From Lumnitzera littorea (taxonomy: Eukaryota > Streptophyta > Magnoliopsida > Myrtales > Combretaceae), in contig JAMXBB010000010.1 of NCBI GenBank assembly GCA_024138015.1, forward strand, positions 14,417,835 to 14,481,834: a stretch of 64,000 bases of DNA. Reading direction: 5' to 3'. Numbering within the stretch: the stretch's first letter is position 1; each line of letters begins with the position of its first letter. Of this stretch, positions 12,384 through 25,238 are shown in pieces. The notes beneath the pieces were generated by a model. It was given only the letters and a program-made list of their open reading frames with translations. It did no database searches and was not told the DNA's origin. Position numbers and translations under genes: made by a program.

Positions 12384-13847
12384 GGTGTTGAGAGTGTGTG
12401 TAATTCTTGAGGCGGAGCACTTATCTTATTTGCATAAACTTGGCATAAGTGACAATGCTTGACGTGTTTGATGCAATTGCTTTCCATTGCTGACCAGTAG
12501 TACCTTAGCCTCATAATTTTCTTAGCCAACATGTAACCATTCATGTGAAGGCCACATACTCCTTTGTGTACTTCTTTCATTAATATCTTAGCTTCCTTAT
12601 CGTCTACACACCTTAAAAGTGTACTATCAAAAGATTGCCGATACAAAGTGGACTCGTTTGCTGAGAATTGGGTAGCCAATCTTTTGATCATCCTTTTGTC
12701 CTTTTTCTCAGCCTCTTTAGAGTATGTGCCTTGTTGTAGGAACATTTTTATATCATGGTACCAAGGCTTTTGGTCATTCAGACCCTCAATTGCCAGATAG
12801 AAGGCAGGCTTGTCTTCAATTTCAATAGTGAAGGGTTGAATCTCAACTCCACCGGATATTTGGACTATAGATGCTAGAGTGGCTAAGGCATCTACAAATT
12901 GATTCTGAGTTCTCAATACGTGAGTGAAAGTGATTTCTTTGAATTTCCCCATCAATTCAGTCAAATGTTGGTGATAAGGTATTAGTTTAGAATCTTTTGT
13001 CTTGTACTTTTCCCGAGCTTGGTCGATAATGAGTGAAGAGTCCCTGTATACTTTTAATTGTTGAAAATCTTTATCTAGGGCCATTTTGAGTCCCATGATG
13101 CATGCTTTGCATTTAGCAATGTTATTGGTGTATGGGAAAACAAGCCTTACAGCTATAGGGTATTGTATACCTTCAAGGGATATCAATATTGCCCTAATTC
13201 CACACCTAGATACATTAGTTGCCCCATTGAAGAATATCTTCCATTTTGGTTGTTTATTAGAGCTTCCTTCAATTGTTAAGAGGTTTTCATCAGGGAATTT
13301 GACTTATACCTCTTGAGGGGTATTATCAGAGGGATTTTCTAATAACTAATTTGTAAGAGCTTGCCCTTTGACTGAATTCCAGTTCACGTATATAATGTTG
13401 AACTCTAATAGTAATATTTGTCACTTTGAGATCCTTCCAATTGGGGTTGGTTTGTCTACTAAGTATTTCAGGGGATTGTGTTAAGTTAGCAATTCAACCT
13501 AGTAATAGAGTGTATATTGTCTGTGTCGATGCATTACCCAAACCAAAGCACAGCAGGTTTTTTCAATTTTTGAATATTTCTGTCCCCCTTTGGTAAATTT
13601 CTTGCTGAAGTAATATATAGCCCGCTTTTTTCCTTCCTTATCTTTCTGGCTGAGCTTACACCCCATGGATTCTGATAATATTGTCAGGTATAGAAATAAA
13701 GGCTTTCTAAGTTTCGGAGCTACTAAAATTGCGGGGGTTCATAAGGTATTCTTTGATTGTTGTGAAGGCCTGCTTGCATTTTTCGTCCTAATTGATCTTG
13801 GCGTTCTTTTTTAACAACTTAAACAAGGGACGACACTTGTCTGTGAG
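12380..13847 (-). pseudogene. RNase H and integrase zinc-finger relic
   Basis: Reading from 13,847 downward, the RT connection is followed by a degenerate Ty3-type RNase H segment with several stops. Then comes the second, archaeal-like RNase H typical of the Tat lineage. Its first catalytic Asp, normally in F-D-G-A, is Asn here (F-N-G-A; codon at 13,226-13,228). The usual E-A-E-Y-E-A helix reads I-A-K-C-K-A, so acidic residues have become Lys. A 268-codon open stretch (12,380-13,186) continues into the integrase zinc finger: H near H-x-N-G-Y, then C-x-x-C in H-C-H-L-C-Q. RNase H would remove the RNA template during reverse transcription. Charge-reversing changes in the catalytic centre indicate loss of function. 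Confidence 0.83.
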
Positions 13848-15223
13848 TTAAGATATGAACCGGGCTATGTAGTTTAAATAGCCCAACAAGCCTCTGATTT
13901 CTTTGAGTGTGCGTGGAGGGGGTAAGTCATCTATTGCTTTGACTTTATCAGGATCTACTTTGATGCCCCTTTGGCTAATTATAGAACTTAACAATTTCCC
14001 TGAAGTCACTCCAAAGGTACACTTCTCTGGGTTGAGCTTCAATTGGAATTTTCTCAACTTATCAAACAATCTCCTAAGATTATCCACGTGATTTTCTCCT
14101 CCCTTGGACTTTACAATCATATCATCAATATATACTTCAATTTCTTTATGCATCATGTCGTGAAAAATTGCTATCATGGCTCTTTGATAAGTTGCCCTAC
14201 CATTTTTGAGTCCAAAATGCATTACTTTATAGCCAAATATGCCCCAAGTTGTGATAAATGTTGTCTTGGCTTTATCTTCTTCGGACATTTGAATTTGATT
14301 ATATTCGGAGAATCCATCCATGAAAGAGAAAAGATGGTTTCTGGTTATGTTATCGACTAAGATATCAATATGGGGTAAGAGGAAATTATCTTTAGGGGTT
14401 ACTTGATTAAGGTCTCGAAAATCCATTCACATTTTGACTTTTCCATTTTTCTTCATTACTAGTACAATGTTGGCTACCTACTCAGGATAATCAGATACCT
14501 CAATGAAACTGACCTCTAATAATTTTCTGACTTCTTCCTTAATCTTCAATAGGATATCTAGTTAGAATCTTCTTAACTTTTGTTTCTTAGGTTTGATATT
14601 CTCTTGTATAGGTAAGTGATGGACTATAATTAATGAATCTAATCCAGGCATATCTTCATAAGACTACACAAACACATTTTGGTATTTAGATAGTAGTGTG
14701 GTCATTTTAACCTTTTGTTCTTCTTTTAAATTCCCTCCAATTTTCAATGTTTTGGTATTGTCATCAATCCCGACATTAATCGTCTCAATTAACTCGTCAA
14801 TGGAAATTTTACTCATTTTATGTTTTTACCAGCTTTCTTATACATCACTATGGTCATTGACATCACTATCGACGACTAACCTAGTAGGGCTGGAGATGAT
14901 ATCAATATTTTCATCACCTATCTATACGAGGTATCTATGGCCTTTATTTGAAGTATTGGATCTTGGAAAAAAGAAAAGTATGTAAAGGAAAGAGTGTAAG
15001 CAAGGAAGAAGTGAATAGAAAGGAGATTGATTCTTATTTAGAAGAATTGTCTTTTGGGTATAAAATTGTAAAATAAAGGTAATTATTACAAAACTTTGTA
15101 AAATACTAGACCGTGATTTATCCTTTATCCTAAGGAAGACTTATTGCTATTCATAGGGATGGCGAACTAATTATTCACGTGTTGGGACTTATCGGATGGG
15201 CTAGCTATTTTATCTTTGTTGGA
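13848..15223 (-). pseudogene. Reverse transcriptase relic of the Ogre/Tat element
   Basis: The 192-codon open piece (13,848-14,426) contains D-F-R-D-L-N, the F-M-D-G-F-S-x-Y-N-Q-I block, F-G-L-K-N-x-x-A-T-Y-Q-R and the catalytic Y-I-D-D, then the thumb motif G-L-L-G-Y-L-N-Y-I. The catalytic Y-I-D-D is intact. Upstream (14,430-14,800) the frame reads D-M-P-G-L-D-S and K-L-R-R, as in Tat polyproteins, with stops. One of these breaks the highly conserved segment just before D-F-R-D. RT would copy the element RNA into cDNA. Before 15,224 the linker to protease is cut by a solo LTR. Confidence 0.88.
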
Positions 15224-15228
15224 GGTAT

Positions 15229-16445
15229 TGATACGAGGCAAGCGCACCTATCAATTTTAATATAGTCGGATATGAGTCCGAGTCGATCCCTCAGAGATTT
15301 TGAGTACTAATATTAACTTTAGCTTTATTATCTAAAAGGAAAATTATGATGAATTGAATGAATTAAAAATACTGAAATTAACAACTAAACTACTTATGAG
15401 ACTTAATTACGCAAATTAGAAAGCAATAAGCTACTAACGACTTCAAGTATGCAATGATGTATTTAGGAATTATTTCCCCTAGTGTTTAACATGTAACCTT
15501 TTTAAAATATATTCAATTTAGTTTCTATGATTCTTGATCGGAGGGATTCACAATTAAAGCTAATATCTTTCTCAAGCATATTAACCCTAATCCTAAATTA
15601 TTTACCGGAATCTCTTCACTTAGTAATATAACTTAGAATTGCATTAATGTTTAATGAATTCCCACACAAACAATCAACTTTTCCGAAAGAATCATGTATC
15701 TTATCTCTAAGTATACATGTAATTCTCTTCAATTATGTTAAGATCTAATTACACATGCAATTTCTCAATCAACATGCATAATATCATATATTGATACTCT
15801 AGAATTATCAATCAATAATTAACGACATAATTGAATCAAGAAGAGATAGAAACTTTCTTGAAATTATAATTCAATCCAAGAATCACATGAAACCCTAGGT
15901 TCCATAATCCTAAATACTTGAATTCTAAGCTATCATAATGAATCTAAAAACGAGTTCCATCAAAGACATAAAATAAAACATGAAAACCCCTCTTGATTTG
16001 ATGAACAATCTCTAATCTTGAAATCGATGTCGTTATCGCTTCTTGATCGATGTTCGCCTCAAGTCTCTTCTCTTCTCTTGTCTCTCTTTGTTTCTGTAAT
16101 GTCTCTTTTTCTTTTGAACCCTAAGATCCCCTTTTATATGTGTATTTCACGGATTTTATTTTCGTCACCAGACACGGGCTGGGACATGGCCGTGTCCCCA
16201 GGTCGTGTAACTTTCTGCACAAAGGCAAAATTTCTGCACAACTTCAAAATTTCATAACTTCTTCGTTTGAACTCGGAATTGAGTGAAACTTGATTCGTTT
16301 TCTTCGTTTTCGAGCTTAGAACCCGTTTAAACCCTGAAATCAACATTTTACTCAATTAAGTATCAATTTCTTTAAAGAAAACCAAAAATGTACGGGAAAT
16401 GCTATAAAATCACCATATAAAATATGTTTAAAATTAGAGTTATCA
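15229..16445. mobile_element. Solo LTR (1,217 bp) inside the Ogre/Tat element
   Basis: The element starts TGATACGAGG and ends AGAGTTATCA. These TG...CA termini share a 5-base inverted repeat TGATA. A perfect 5-bp target-site duplication GGTAT flanks it at 15,224-15,228 and 16,446-16,450. Removing it rejoins the linker between protease and RT of the host element. There is no internal coding region, so it is a solo LTR or a very short non-autonomous LTR element. The inner sequence includes a GC-richer segment near 16,160-16,210. The perfect duplication suggests that it is among the younger insertions in the window. Confidence 0.88.
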
Positions 16446-16450
16446 GGTAT

Positions 16451-17654
16451 CCTCTTTGGCAGGCTTTGAATTTTGAATTTCGGCTTAGATGAAAATTTTT
16501 GATAATGGTGAGAAGGTCATTGGGGTGTGATACAATTTGTCACCTCTTTTGCCTCTTGCTTACATATTTCGTAGCTCATCCACTAGTGTTGGGATGTAAA
16601 CTGGCCTTCTTTGAATTTCAGCCTTTCATGCTTCTCCTAATCAGTGATCATGCATACCTCTTCAAACATTTGGAGCCCAAAGCCCTCTTGCTCCTTAATG
16701 CTAATATAGGGTATGGCTGTTTGCTTATATATTTTGTAATCCTGGTCACCTGTAATCATTATGACCTGACCATTAGAGATGAACTTAACCTTTTGATGAA
16801 AACTTGAAGGTATGGTCCCTACTGAATGTATCGAAGGTCTTTCCAATAACAAGTTAAAGGTCCTTGGGATGTCCAAAACTTGGAATCGGACGTCAACCTT
16901 TTGATGAAAACCTTTTGTGGACCGATATCAACTGATAAGTCGATCTCTCTTATAATTTCTCTTATGGATCTATCAAAAGCCCTAACTATTGTTGAACTTG
17001 GCTTGATAGCGGTTGTATTAATGCCCAATAGAGGACTCTTGTTGTGTTGATGTTGCTTACCCTCACTATTATGAATAGATGCTTGGTGTACTGGTTACTT
17101 CCTTTGCCCAGTTCTTCGGTAGAGAAAGAAATCTGATCCATAGTGAGGATAAAGTTGGTGATAGACCCTATTCTTTTAGTAGGTATTTCACGAGGGACCT
17201 TGACCTCCCTTAGAGTTCTAAACAAAGCTTTGCAATGTGGTTCCGATGCCATCAATAAACTCGTGAGGGATATTTGTGCTGGAGTCTTAGCGAGCTTATC
17301 CATTACTTTATACTTGCTAGACTTGATTATTTTGGTGAAGGCAGACAATCCTTCTTCATGTTCAGTTGGTTCATTTGGCCTTTCCAGAACAGCCTTCTTT
17401 TTCAGGTCTTCTCTTGGATCGTAAATTCTACTAGAGCAGGTTATCCTTCTGACAAGTGAGCTTAATTGCCCTTGATTTACTGCTTGGTAGTTGAGAGGGG
17501 CAGTTCTATAATTTTCAGGGGCCACAAACACATGAAAGGTGTACCTTTTGGTCTGTGGAATTTCCTTCTCCTCTTGTTTATAGAATCTATAGACCTTGAG
17601 CTCTTGATTGGAACTGATTATGTTGATGGTGGGATCTAAGTCATAAAAAATCAT
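16451..17654 (-). pseudogene. Protease relic of the Ogre/Tat element
   Basis: A 222-codon frame (16,986-17,654) and two shifted pieces (16,819-17,028 and 16,637-16,876) line up with the Tat protease region. The order is a linker, then R-V-S-N-I-N-T-T-R-V-L, then I-K-P-S-S-T-I-V-R-A-F-D, then a segment like L-L-E-R-P-S-I-H-S-V-G and F-H-Q-K-V-K-F. The catalytic I-D-N-G-S segment that should follow R-V-L is missing. The frame jumps at 17,018-17,040 straight into the sequence downstream of it. An aspartic protease without its Asp cannot process the polyprotein. The piece ends where the solo LTR target begins. Confidence 0.8.
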
Positions 17655-19112
17655 ATTGATGATGGGCCCCTAGTTAGGCAAGGGGTTGTTTGTTGATGTT
17701 TGGAACTGGAGCCTCTACAAAGTCCAGTTGGACTGTGCCTTCCTCGATTAAATCTTGAATCTTACTTCTTAATCTCTAGCATGAACCGGTTGAATGGCCT
17801 ACCTTCCCCAAATGATATTGACATTAGCATTGGGATAAAAAAAATTTGGTCTATATCTTTCATTAGGAGATTCAAAATGGATTAGATTATCTTTTCTCAA
17901 ATTTTCAAGGACCTGGCTAAGGGGAACTGGTATCTTGGTGAACTGTTTCGGAACCCTACCGACTTGTGGTTGACTTTGGAATTGTTGCTACATTGGTGGA
18001 GGATTTGTTTTGAAGGAGACTCGGGTATTGGGCTTGGTGTTTGAATTCACCATACTGACAGTTGCTTCTTTGGTCTTGCTGGTAGTAGGCTTTATAGAGG
18101 CTGGTCTTTTATTTGATGGCTTCTGTAATTTACCAAAAGCGACAACACTTTCAATCCAGCATCTTGCAGCTACTACCTTTACGAAATTGGAGGAAACTTG
18201 CCCAATTGGATGAGAAAAGTAAGGTCTTTTAAGAGTATTAATAAAAGCTGAAGTTAGCTCTTTCTCGGTCATAGGGGTGGATACCCGTGTGGCTAAGGAC
18301 CTCCACCTCTGGGCATACTCCTTAAATGAATCATTGTGCCTTTTTTGCAGGGTGACCAAGTCCATTATGGTTGGTGCCACTTCAATATTGAATTTGTATT
18401 GCTCATAAAATGCCCTAACCAATTTTTCTTATGTATTCACCTGATTCAGATCCAATTAGGTGTACTAGGTCAAAGCAGGGCTAGTTAGGTTGTCCTAAAA
18501 AGTTTGGATCATGAGCTGGTCATATTATAGATACTTTCCCATCTTGTGTACATACAGCCGGGTGTGCAGTTTGGGGCATCCAGTCCCATCGTATTTTTCG
18601 AAGTCAAGTACTTTGAACTTTTTTAAGAAACTTCCATAGTCATAGGCAGAGAAGTTTGTTATATTAGCCTGCTCGAAACCATCATACCCTTCTAGCATTT
18701 TCATTTTCTTGGTGATTTGATGGGTCAATCACCTCTTAAGTTCTTTCAATCTATCTTTATTAGCTTCATGCTTTGGATTGATTAGAAACCAGTAAATGGC
18801 TCGAAAGTTAGGTTAACCTTCGAGTATACCCCTTCTGTCTTAAAGGATTCAAAAGTTTGGTTGACTTTAGGGTAGGCTTCTTCTGCTTTAAGAGGTGGGG
18901 TTGCAACATTCTTTCCATACTAGGCTTTGGAATTTTCTTCATTTGCTGGAGCTATGGATCTAAGTAAGGCGATGCTATCAACAAGGAAACTCAGTTGATC
19001 TGCAATCTTCCGTTCATTCTAAAGAGTGGAACCTCAGCTCATTGGAATCAATAACTTCGAGATTGACACTGCTGTTGTTGGTGTTAGTGTTGTTGTTTCC
19101 TTGGTTGGCCAT
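17655..19112 (-). pseudogene. Gag relic of the Ogre/Tat element
   Basis: The probable start is ATG at 19,112, followed by M-A-N-Q-G-N and an N/T-rich stretch. The next recognisable block (18,525-18,728) contains D-F-E-K-Y-D-G-T and a degenerate Y-x-x-K-M-x-x-Y, as in Tat gags. A 144-codon open piece (17,988-18,422) carries L-V-R-A-F-Y-E-Q-Y-K-F-N-I and F-K-E-Y-A-Q-R-W-R, the retrotransposon gag core. It ends in a K/T/P-rich tail. Several stops interrupt the gene. Gag would build the particle holding RNA, RT and integrase. It lies between ORF1 and protease, as expected for the lineage. Confidence 0.83.
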
Positions 19113-19439
19113 TCTGGTTTGTGAATCAATTCTGATAGGACTTCTCTAGAAGGTTTAATGCTTAAGAGCTATCTTGGTGACTTGTTTAAGATCACTTCTC
19201 AACAAGTTTTTTTAAAGAGATAAATGAAAAATAAAGAAATGTATGGCAAACGGATGCGGAGAGACAGAATTGACAAATAATTAGCAAGATGGTAATTTTT
19301 ATTATTTTTGTTACTTTTGGAGTTCCCTTTTACATTGTTTTAAAAAAAAGAAGAAAATACATTTGTTTCTCAAGAGGAGTATTCCTATTTCTAAATGTTC
19401 TTCTAGTGCTTGGCAAGCATTCCCCTTTTCTACTTACTG

Positions 19440-19674
19440 GACCTTAATGGTGCCTCCTTCTTTTTTTTTTGAGTTGGGCTCTTTTATTTCTTTAAGTTCT
19501 TTAAGCCTCTTCTGAGTCATCCTCAATTGATGTTCTACAACCTGAGAACGTTGTTTTGATTCCTGAAAGAGATCTTTCCACATGTCCCGCTCTTCATAGA
19601 TTATTTCTACACGAGCTTGTACTTAGTTCATGTAGGTGTTGATTTCAGAATCTGGTTCAGCTGGTGTCACAACC
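19440..19674 (-). pseudogene. C-terminal part of Ogre-type ORF1
   Basis: The frame continues from the ORF1 part at 23,394-24,665 once the solo LTR at 19,675-23,388 is removed. Just past the junction it reads A-E-P-D-S-E-I-N-T-Y, then a charged segment with E-E-R-D-M-W-K-D-L-F-Q-E and heptad-like spacing, suggesting a coiled coil. It ends in a run of lysines near 19,460. One stop is visible (the TAG just after T-Y-M-N). No function is known for this part. Confidence 0.65.
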
Positions 19675-19854
19675 TAAGGGGGCTAGTCATGGCAGTCGCC
19701 GTATACCGTATAAAGAACTATAGATTAATTTCCTCTCAATTGATAACTCTTCATACGATATACAAGGATACAGCTACAACTAATAACTAAAAGTTGCGCA
19801 GATGTAAGCAATATCATTTTATGATAATAATAACAAGTTATTGGAACATAAAAC

Positions 19855-19935
<81 letters not shown>

Positions 19936-22900
19936 TAGCTAAAAAGATGGTAACAGTTCATATTACAAACTGTCCACATATAAGATTACATAATAAAGTT
20001 CTAAGACTAAATACAGTATCCTAAGTGCACTCATATCACTTCTTTCTCCCACATCAACCCCTTGATGTAAAACTAACCTCAGGCGTGCGGTGACCCGACT
20101 CTACAATCAAATCTGCCTGCGAAAGTAAACTACAAGAGTATAAGCTAATTAGCTTAGTGAGATAATTCCCTCAACCATACAACAAATAGGTTATATAATA
20201 GATTAATTCAATCAAGTGAATGCATGATCAATCAATATGCCATATGAATACATGTAGGTGATAAGGTACTACATGTAACTCAAATTTAACACCCTTCGAA
20301 ATCAAGCTTGAAGATACATCGGCAACAGTCACATCCAGGTATCATACTAGAACTTTTACAATAACAAAACTCCGTGTTTCGTATATAAAATGTAATGATA
20401 TATCCATTATTAGTTTTTATAAAAAACGAGTTCTATTTATAATTGTGAGTATGTTCATGCAGCCTTCACTCACCCCTAAACAGAGATCTCTAGACTCAAC
20501 CCTTAGCTAAGCAGTTGGCACCTCCAACGTTTAGTGATCTTGTGGGCCAAGGTAAGGTCGTATTGTACGTATGCATCGTATGAAATCAATAACAACAAAT
20601 AATCAACCCAAGTATGGCCTCTCACTACCTTTATGTGATGTGATGGCCGAAAATAGTTATGCAGTGCATGATTATGCATGATTTGATTTACTTCTTTCAA
20701 GTTGCGTAAAATTAGGTCTTATTATTCAGTGATCAATAAGGTCATAGACAATTAGTTCCTATCGAATCTACTATACAATAATCAATACGTTATCATACTT
20801 TAAAGTAAATTCACTATCAATAAACAGTATCATACACAAACATAACTCAGCCTCATATAATAGTCAATTATTAATCATAATTTATATTCACTAATTACAA
20901 ACACAAGTAAGTATGGAATTATTAGAAAAAACTTACTCCACCATAATCAACTCAAGGATCGTAGTAGTTTGATAGCAGGTCATGGTCAAAGTCAAAATCA
21001 CCTGAGAGTAAGGAATACGGAAAGTAGTAAGTTTAGAAATAAAAAACTAAACTAGTATCGTAATTTGTACTATTTACTTAACTTAGTTATTGATTTGTGT
21101 GAAATTGTCGATTCAAGCTTTTTATTGAATCGTGTAAAACTTTTTTGATTTAGCTCAGATCCTTATGAACTTATAGTTCATTTCAATTATTTTCGAGTGT
21201 ATTTTTTTGTAGCGAGGTTTATTTTGGACGTTGTAACTTGCAGTTTGGATTGTAATATAAAAATATCATAAAATTTATTATTTTAATTAAAAAAGTTATA
21301 AAATATTAATTTCAGTTTTTTCTTAGTATATTTATGATTTAATTATATATATAAATACTTATGATTATATTTTATTAAATTTTCTAATTTACTTAATTAT
21401 TAAATTTTTTTCTCTAAATTACGATATTCTTATATATATATTTATTACCTTAATTTATTTATTAAATTATTATAATAGTATATTATATACACTATTTAAG
21501 TATGCTCGTATTTTTATGTATGTGTTATTGTTTATATACTTACGTTTATATGTATACGTTGTATATTAAATTATTCTATCCTTATTTATATATTATGTAT
21601 AAGTATATTATACACTTATTTATACTTTACATACTTATGTATATATGCAATCATACTATATACGTATATATATATATATATATATACTAAAATACAAATA
21701 TTATTAATAATATATATATATAGATCTTTACGTCAGTACATATATATACATTATTATATATAAAAAATTTCGTATACTTGGAAATTATTAAGAATATGTA
21801 CATATATTATACGTATACATGTATATACTTTATTAAAACTAATGAGTACATATATATACATAAATTTTATAAATTAAACATACTAAGTATAAATATACAT
21901 ATGTATACTTATTATTATACACATACACACGCACACACACACACACATATATATATAGAAAATACGAAATAGATATATATATATATACGAAATTATATAA
22001 TACATGTATAGACATATTACATACTAAAATAAATATTATGTACATATACACCTTTATATATTCACACATATATATACATAATTAATTAAGTAAAATACTA
22101 AATATATATACATGTATATAAAGGATATATTTAGTATATATACATATATTATACTAGTATTCCTACATATGTCATATACAAAATACTAATTAAACAAACG
22201 TATATAATACACACACATACATATGTATAAGAGAACATGTATAGAAAAATATACATACTATACTACTATTTATATCTATATACGTATATCGTATATATCT
22301 ACTCCTAAATACATATGTATTTACATAAATAAAGATACATACTTAATACATATATACATAAATGAAGGAAATACATAATACACACATATATTTATCTACT
22401 CATGCATACATATATATACATGTAATTAAATATATAACAAAATACTTAGCATATACATGTACATACTATATGATATACATATGTATAAGTAAAATAAATA
22501 CACTTACCTAAATATTTTAGTATTATAGTGGTTGAAATTCTTTAGTTTTTTTCTTCTTCTTCTTCTACTCTTACCATTTAGTAAATTGTGTCTGTTTTAA
22601 TTGCTTTGCTTTGGTTTTCCTTTTCTTTCTCTTTTTTGGTTCCAATTTTCCAGGTTTATAGATGCAAGTACATGTCAAGAGGAATGAGATAAATAACAAA
22701 TGAAAAAGAAAAGAAACAACTCATATGAGATTAAGGCATTAATGGAGACAAGACATGGTAATCATTTCTTTAGATTTTTCTCTAAAAACACAACACTTAG
22801 AGGAAAACAAAACAAAGCATGGGCTGCTATGTGTGTAATGTGGTAACAAGGAAAATTAGGAGAAAAGAAAGAAAAGAAAAAAAAAAAAGAATAAAAAGAA

Positions 22901-23388
22901 AAATAAAAAAATAATTATATATAATTTTTCTAAATATAAAAATAGTAAAAATAACATTTATAAATTAATTTTAAAATTTTATGAAAATTTATCAATTTAA
23001 TTAGCATTGTTACAATTATAATTTTTATGAGTTATTTTAACGTTTTCGTTAAAAGTTTTATGCAATTACGCAATTTAGTCAATAATTGAAATCGACTATA
23101 ATTATATCATTATTAAGTAATATTTATTCATTTTATAAACTTAAAGTTATAGTTTTAGGGTTTCGATCAAGTTCGCGTTTGATTTCGAGTATTTGCACGT
23201 ATATCGAATTTAGGGTTTTTGTATGCGACTTAAGTTTCGATCAATTTCTAAGGTTTTTATTATCGATACTATATTCGGTTTATTAATTTTATAAAAATTT
23301 TATCTTATCTAGCCTAATCGACTCATAGTATTGTTTAGGACATTTGAGCTTAATTTAGGGTTCGACTATTGACTATACAAGGTTTACA
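19675..23388 (-). mobile_element. Solo LTR (3,714 bp) inside ORF1, family 1
   Basis: Plus-strand termini are TGTCACAACCT and CAAGGTTTACA. The target duplication is GCTGG (19,670-19,674) and GCTAG (23,389-23,393), with one transition. A related copy lies in opposite orientation at 41,423-44,415. Deleting this copy restores the ORF1 frame across the junction. The central part (about 21,300-22,500) is almost entirely TA-rich microsatellite-like sequence, and a (TA)n(GA)n tract sits at about 19,854-19,930. Open frames inside follow these repeats and are not genes. Orientation is set relative to the 41.4 kb copy, which has no coding region either, so the strand is a convention. Confidence 0.87.
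19854..19930. repeat. (TA)n(GA)n microsatellite
   Basis: A TA run of about 20 bases passes directly into a GA run of about 55 bases. It lies inside the solo LTR at 19,675-23,388. Confidence 0.95.
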
Positions 23389-23393
23389 GCTAG

Positions 23394-24665
23394 TACGGGT
23401 TAGATGATTTTTAGTACTTGATACTGGATCTCCCCTACTTTATAGAGTTGATCGTACAAATATTCTTTAGTCACCCGGTGCTTGTCCACTTCCCCTAGCC
23501 ATTCTCCTAAATTGATGTTTGGGTCGATAGTCTTCGTTTCCTATAACTGTTTGATTGCTTGGAGTTTGGAAATCTTTTATGGTAGTGGAATTTGAAGGTC
23601 CTCATAATCCAAGGTTGTAATATACAATGGAAGCTTGTAGATTATATCTTAGATACCTTCGAATTGTCTGATCATATTGTTAGGGTAATAGCCTGTGCAC
23701 AATTTTATCTCGATTAGGGGTATTGCTTGATAATTTTTGTAGACTAGGATTACCCTTTTGAAGTTGCTCCATCTTGCTGTCCATAAGATATTTGCGACTT
23801 AAAAATTTCTCAGTACTTCTACCCAACAATGGATGAATTTTCCTTTTGAGAGATGGACCTTATTGACAAAAAAATCGATCAGATCAATGTTATGAGCAAA
23901 CTCTCCTTAGATTAGATCAAGCCCATAACACTTCGTGTGGCTTACAAACTATACTATTAGTAATGCCATGCTGGTTTTTAGTACACCATCGTTCTTTTCT
24001 TTCAAAATACTGAGGCTTTTGATCTATTCTGCGAGGAGGGTCGAGACATATGATTTGCCTTCAAGAAACTGGCCTACTAACTCGGAAACTCTAAAATGGA
24101 TGAGGAACTTTGTGTTAGGGAATAAGAAGGTCCTAAATGTAGCTAGGATAAAGACTTTTATTTTGTTTTGTCCCTAATCTTTGAGATTGCTATAGAAGAT
24201 ACTCCGTTGGTTAAATTTTGGCTCAATGGAGAACTAGACTTTTAAGTCTTCCAGTTTGATGTAGTTCCCATTATAGCTTCTGAGGGTTTTGTTCACTTCA
24301 ATTTTTCTAATACCTAGGAATCTTGAAAAGGCATTCATTGGGTTCACTTCCAAATTTGAGGTGTATATATTTTCTAAGGAAGGGGCTTGAAGTAATTGGG
24401 TGTACTCTTTAAGTGTTAGGTTAATCAGGTGAGGCCCAACTTGAAAAGCCACTTCTTCAGGTTCCAAAAAGTTGGTCAAGGCCCTAATCAAATTAATCTC
24501 TTCTTTTACTTTGAGAAGTGATGGAATGGGCTTGATCTTGTTGACGATGGTTTCTTGTTCCCTTGGATTGAAGTGTCGAAACCATTGATCTAGGATAAGC
24601 TTGGGGCTGATGGGCTTGTTAACGAACTTTTCCTTGAAGTAGACGGAGTTGGATGAACAAGCCAT
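23394..24665 (-). pseudogene. N-terminal part of Ogre-type ORF1 (DUF7745-like)
   Basis: The 143-codon frame 24,234-24,665 starts with ATG and reads L-D-Q-W-F-x-x-F near residue 26. Further on come L-x-x-x-L-T-N-F-L-E-P-E and then N-L-T-L-K-E-Y-T-Q-L-L. This resembles the domain found before gag in Tat/Ogre elements (pattern: W, then a Phe-rich segment, then T-x-E-E-Y-x-x-L-L). The frame continues with stops and shifts to 23,394, where a solo LTR interrupts it. No biochemical role is established for this protein; I infer the family from pattern and position only. It lies about 570 bases after the primer-binding site. Confidence 0.65.
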
Positions 24666-25236
24666 TTCCTAATTTGAATTACAAAAGAAAATATCTGTTA
24701 TAAGATTGACCGACCGTTGTTTACAATGACAAAACCTATTTACAACAATTCTATATTTACAATACGTTAAAATTACTAGGGGAATAAAGGAAACTCCAAG
24801 CTATTATATATTTTTATTCCCATCTTGCTTGATTATTTGTTGATTCTGGATGTTGTGAATGCATAGAAGGTAGGTTCTATAGGTCCTTAAGCTTATGTGA
24901 CCTCACTCGTTAAAGAACACTTTCATTGGTTACATCAAGTTTAAGTAGGGTGACCTAATCAACCCCGAGCGATGGTTACGCTATAGCACCCAGAGCTTAC
25001 ATAATGACCTCCTGTCCTAGGTACCTAATACGGTCCAGGTTTGACTGTTTCTACCATACATTGGTGGAAAAATAAATCCTTCCCCCTAAATGGCTAAATA
25101 AACAAAACCTGCAAAAAAGTCAGTTATGGTACAAATAATAATGAATTAACAAATAAGTAAATGAATTACGATTAGTAAGGTGATTTTTAGAGATTAATTT
25201 TAATTTTGGAAAATTGAATGGCTAACCCTCTTGACG
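24666..25236 (-). other. 5' leader of the Ogre/Tat element
   Basis: Non-coding stretch between the primer-binding site and the ORF1 start. I see no gene in it. Confidence 0.6.
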
Positions 25237-25238
25237 GC

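Noticed and set aside
16134..16355. 73-codon minus-strand frame
   Set aside because: It lies within a solo LTR with clear termini and a target duplication, and has no matching protein pattern I recognise.
21300..22500. Possible satellite or centromeric repeat
   Set aside because: It is TA-rich simple sequence inside a bounded solo LTR, and a similar tract occurs in the related LTR at 42.4-42.9 kb.
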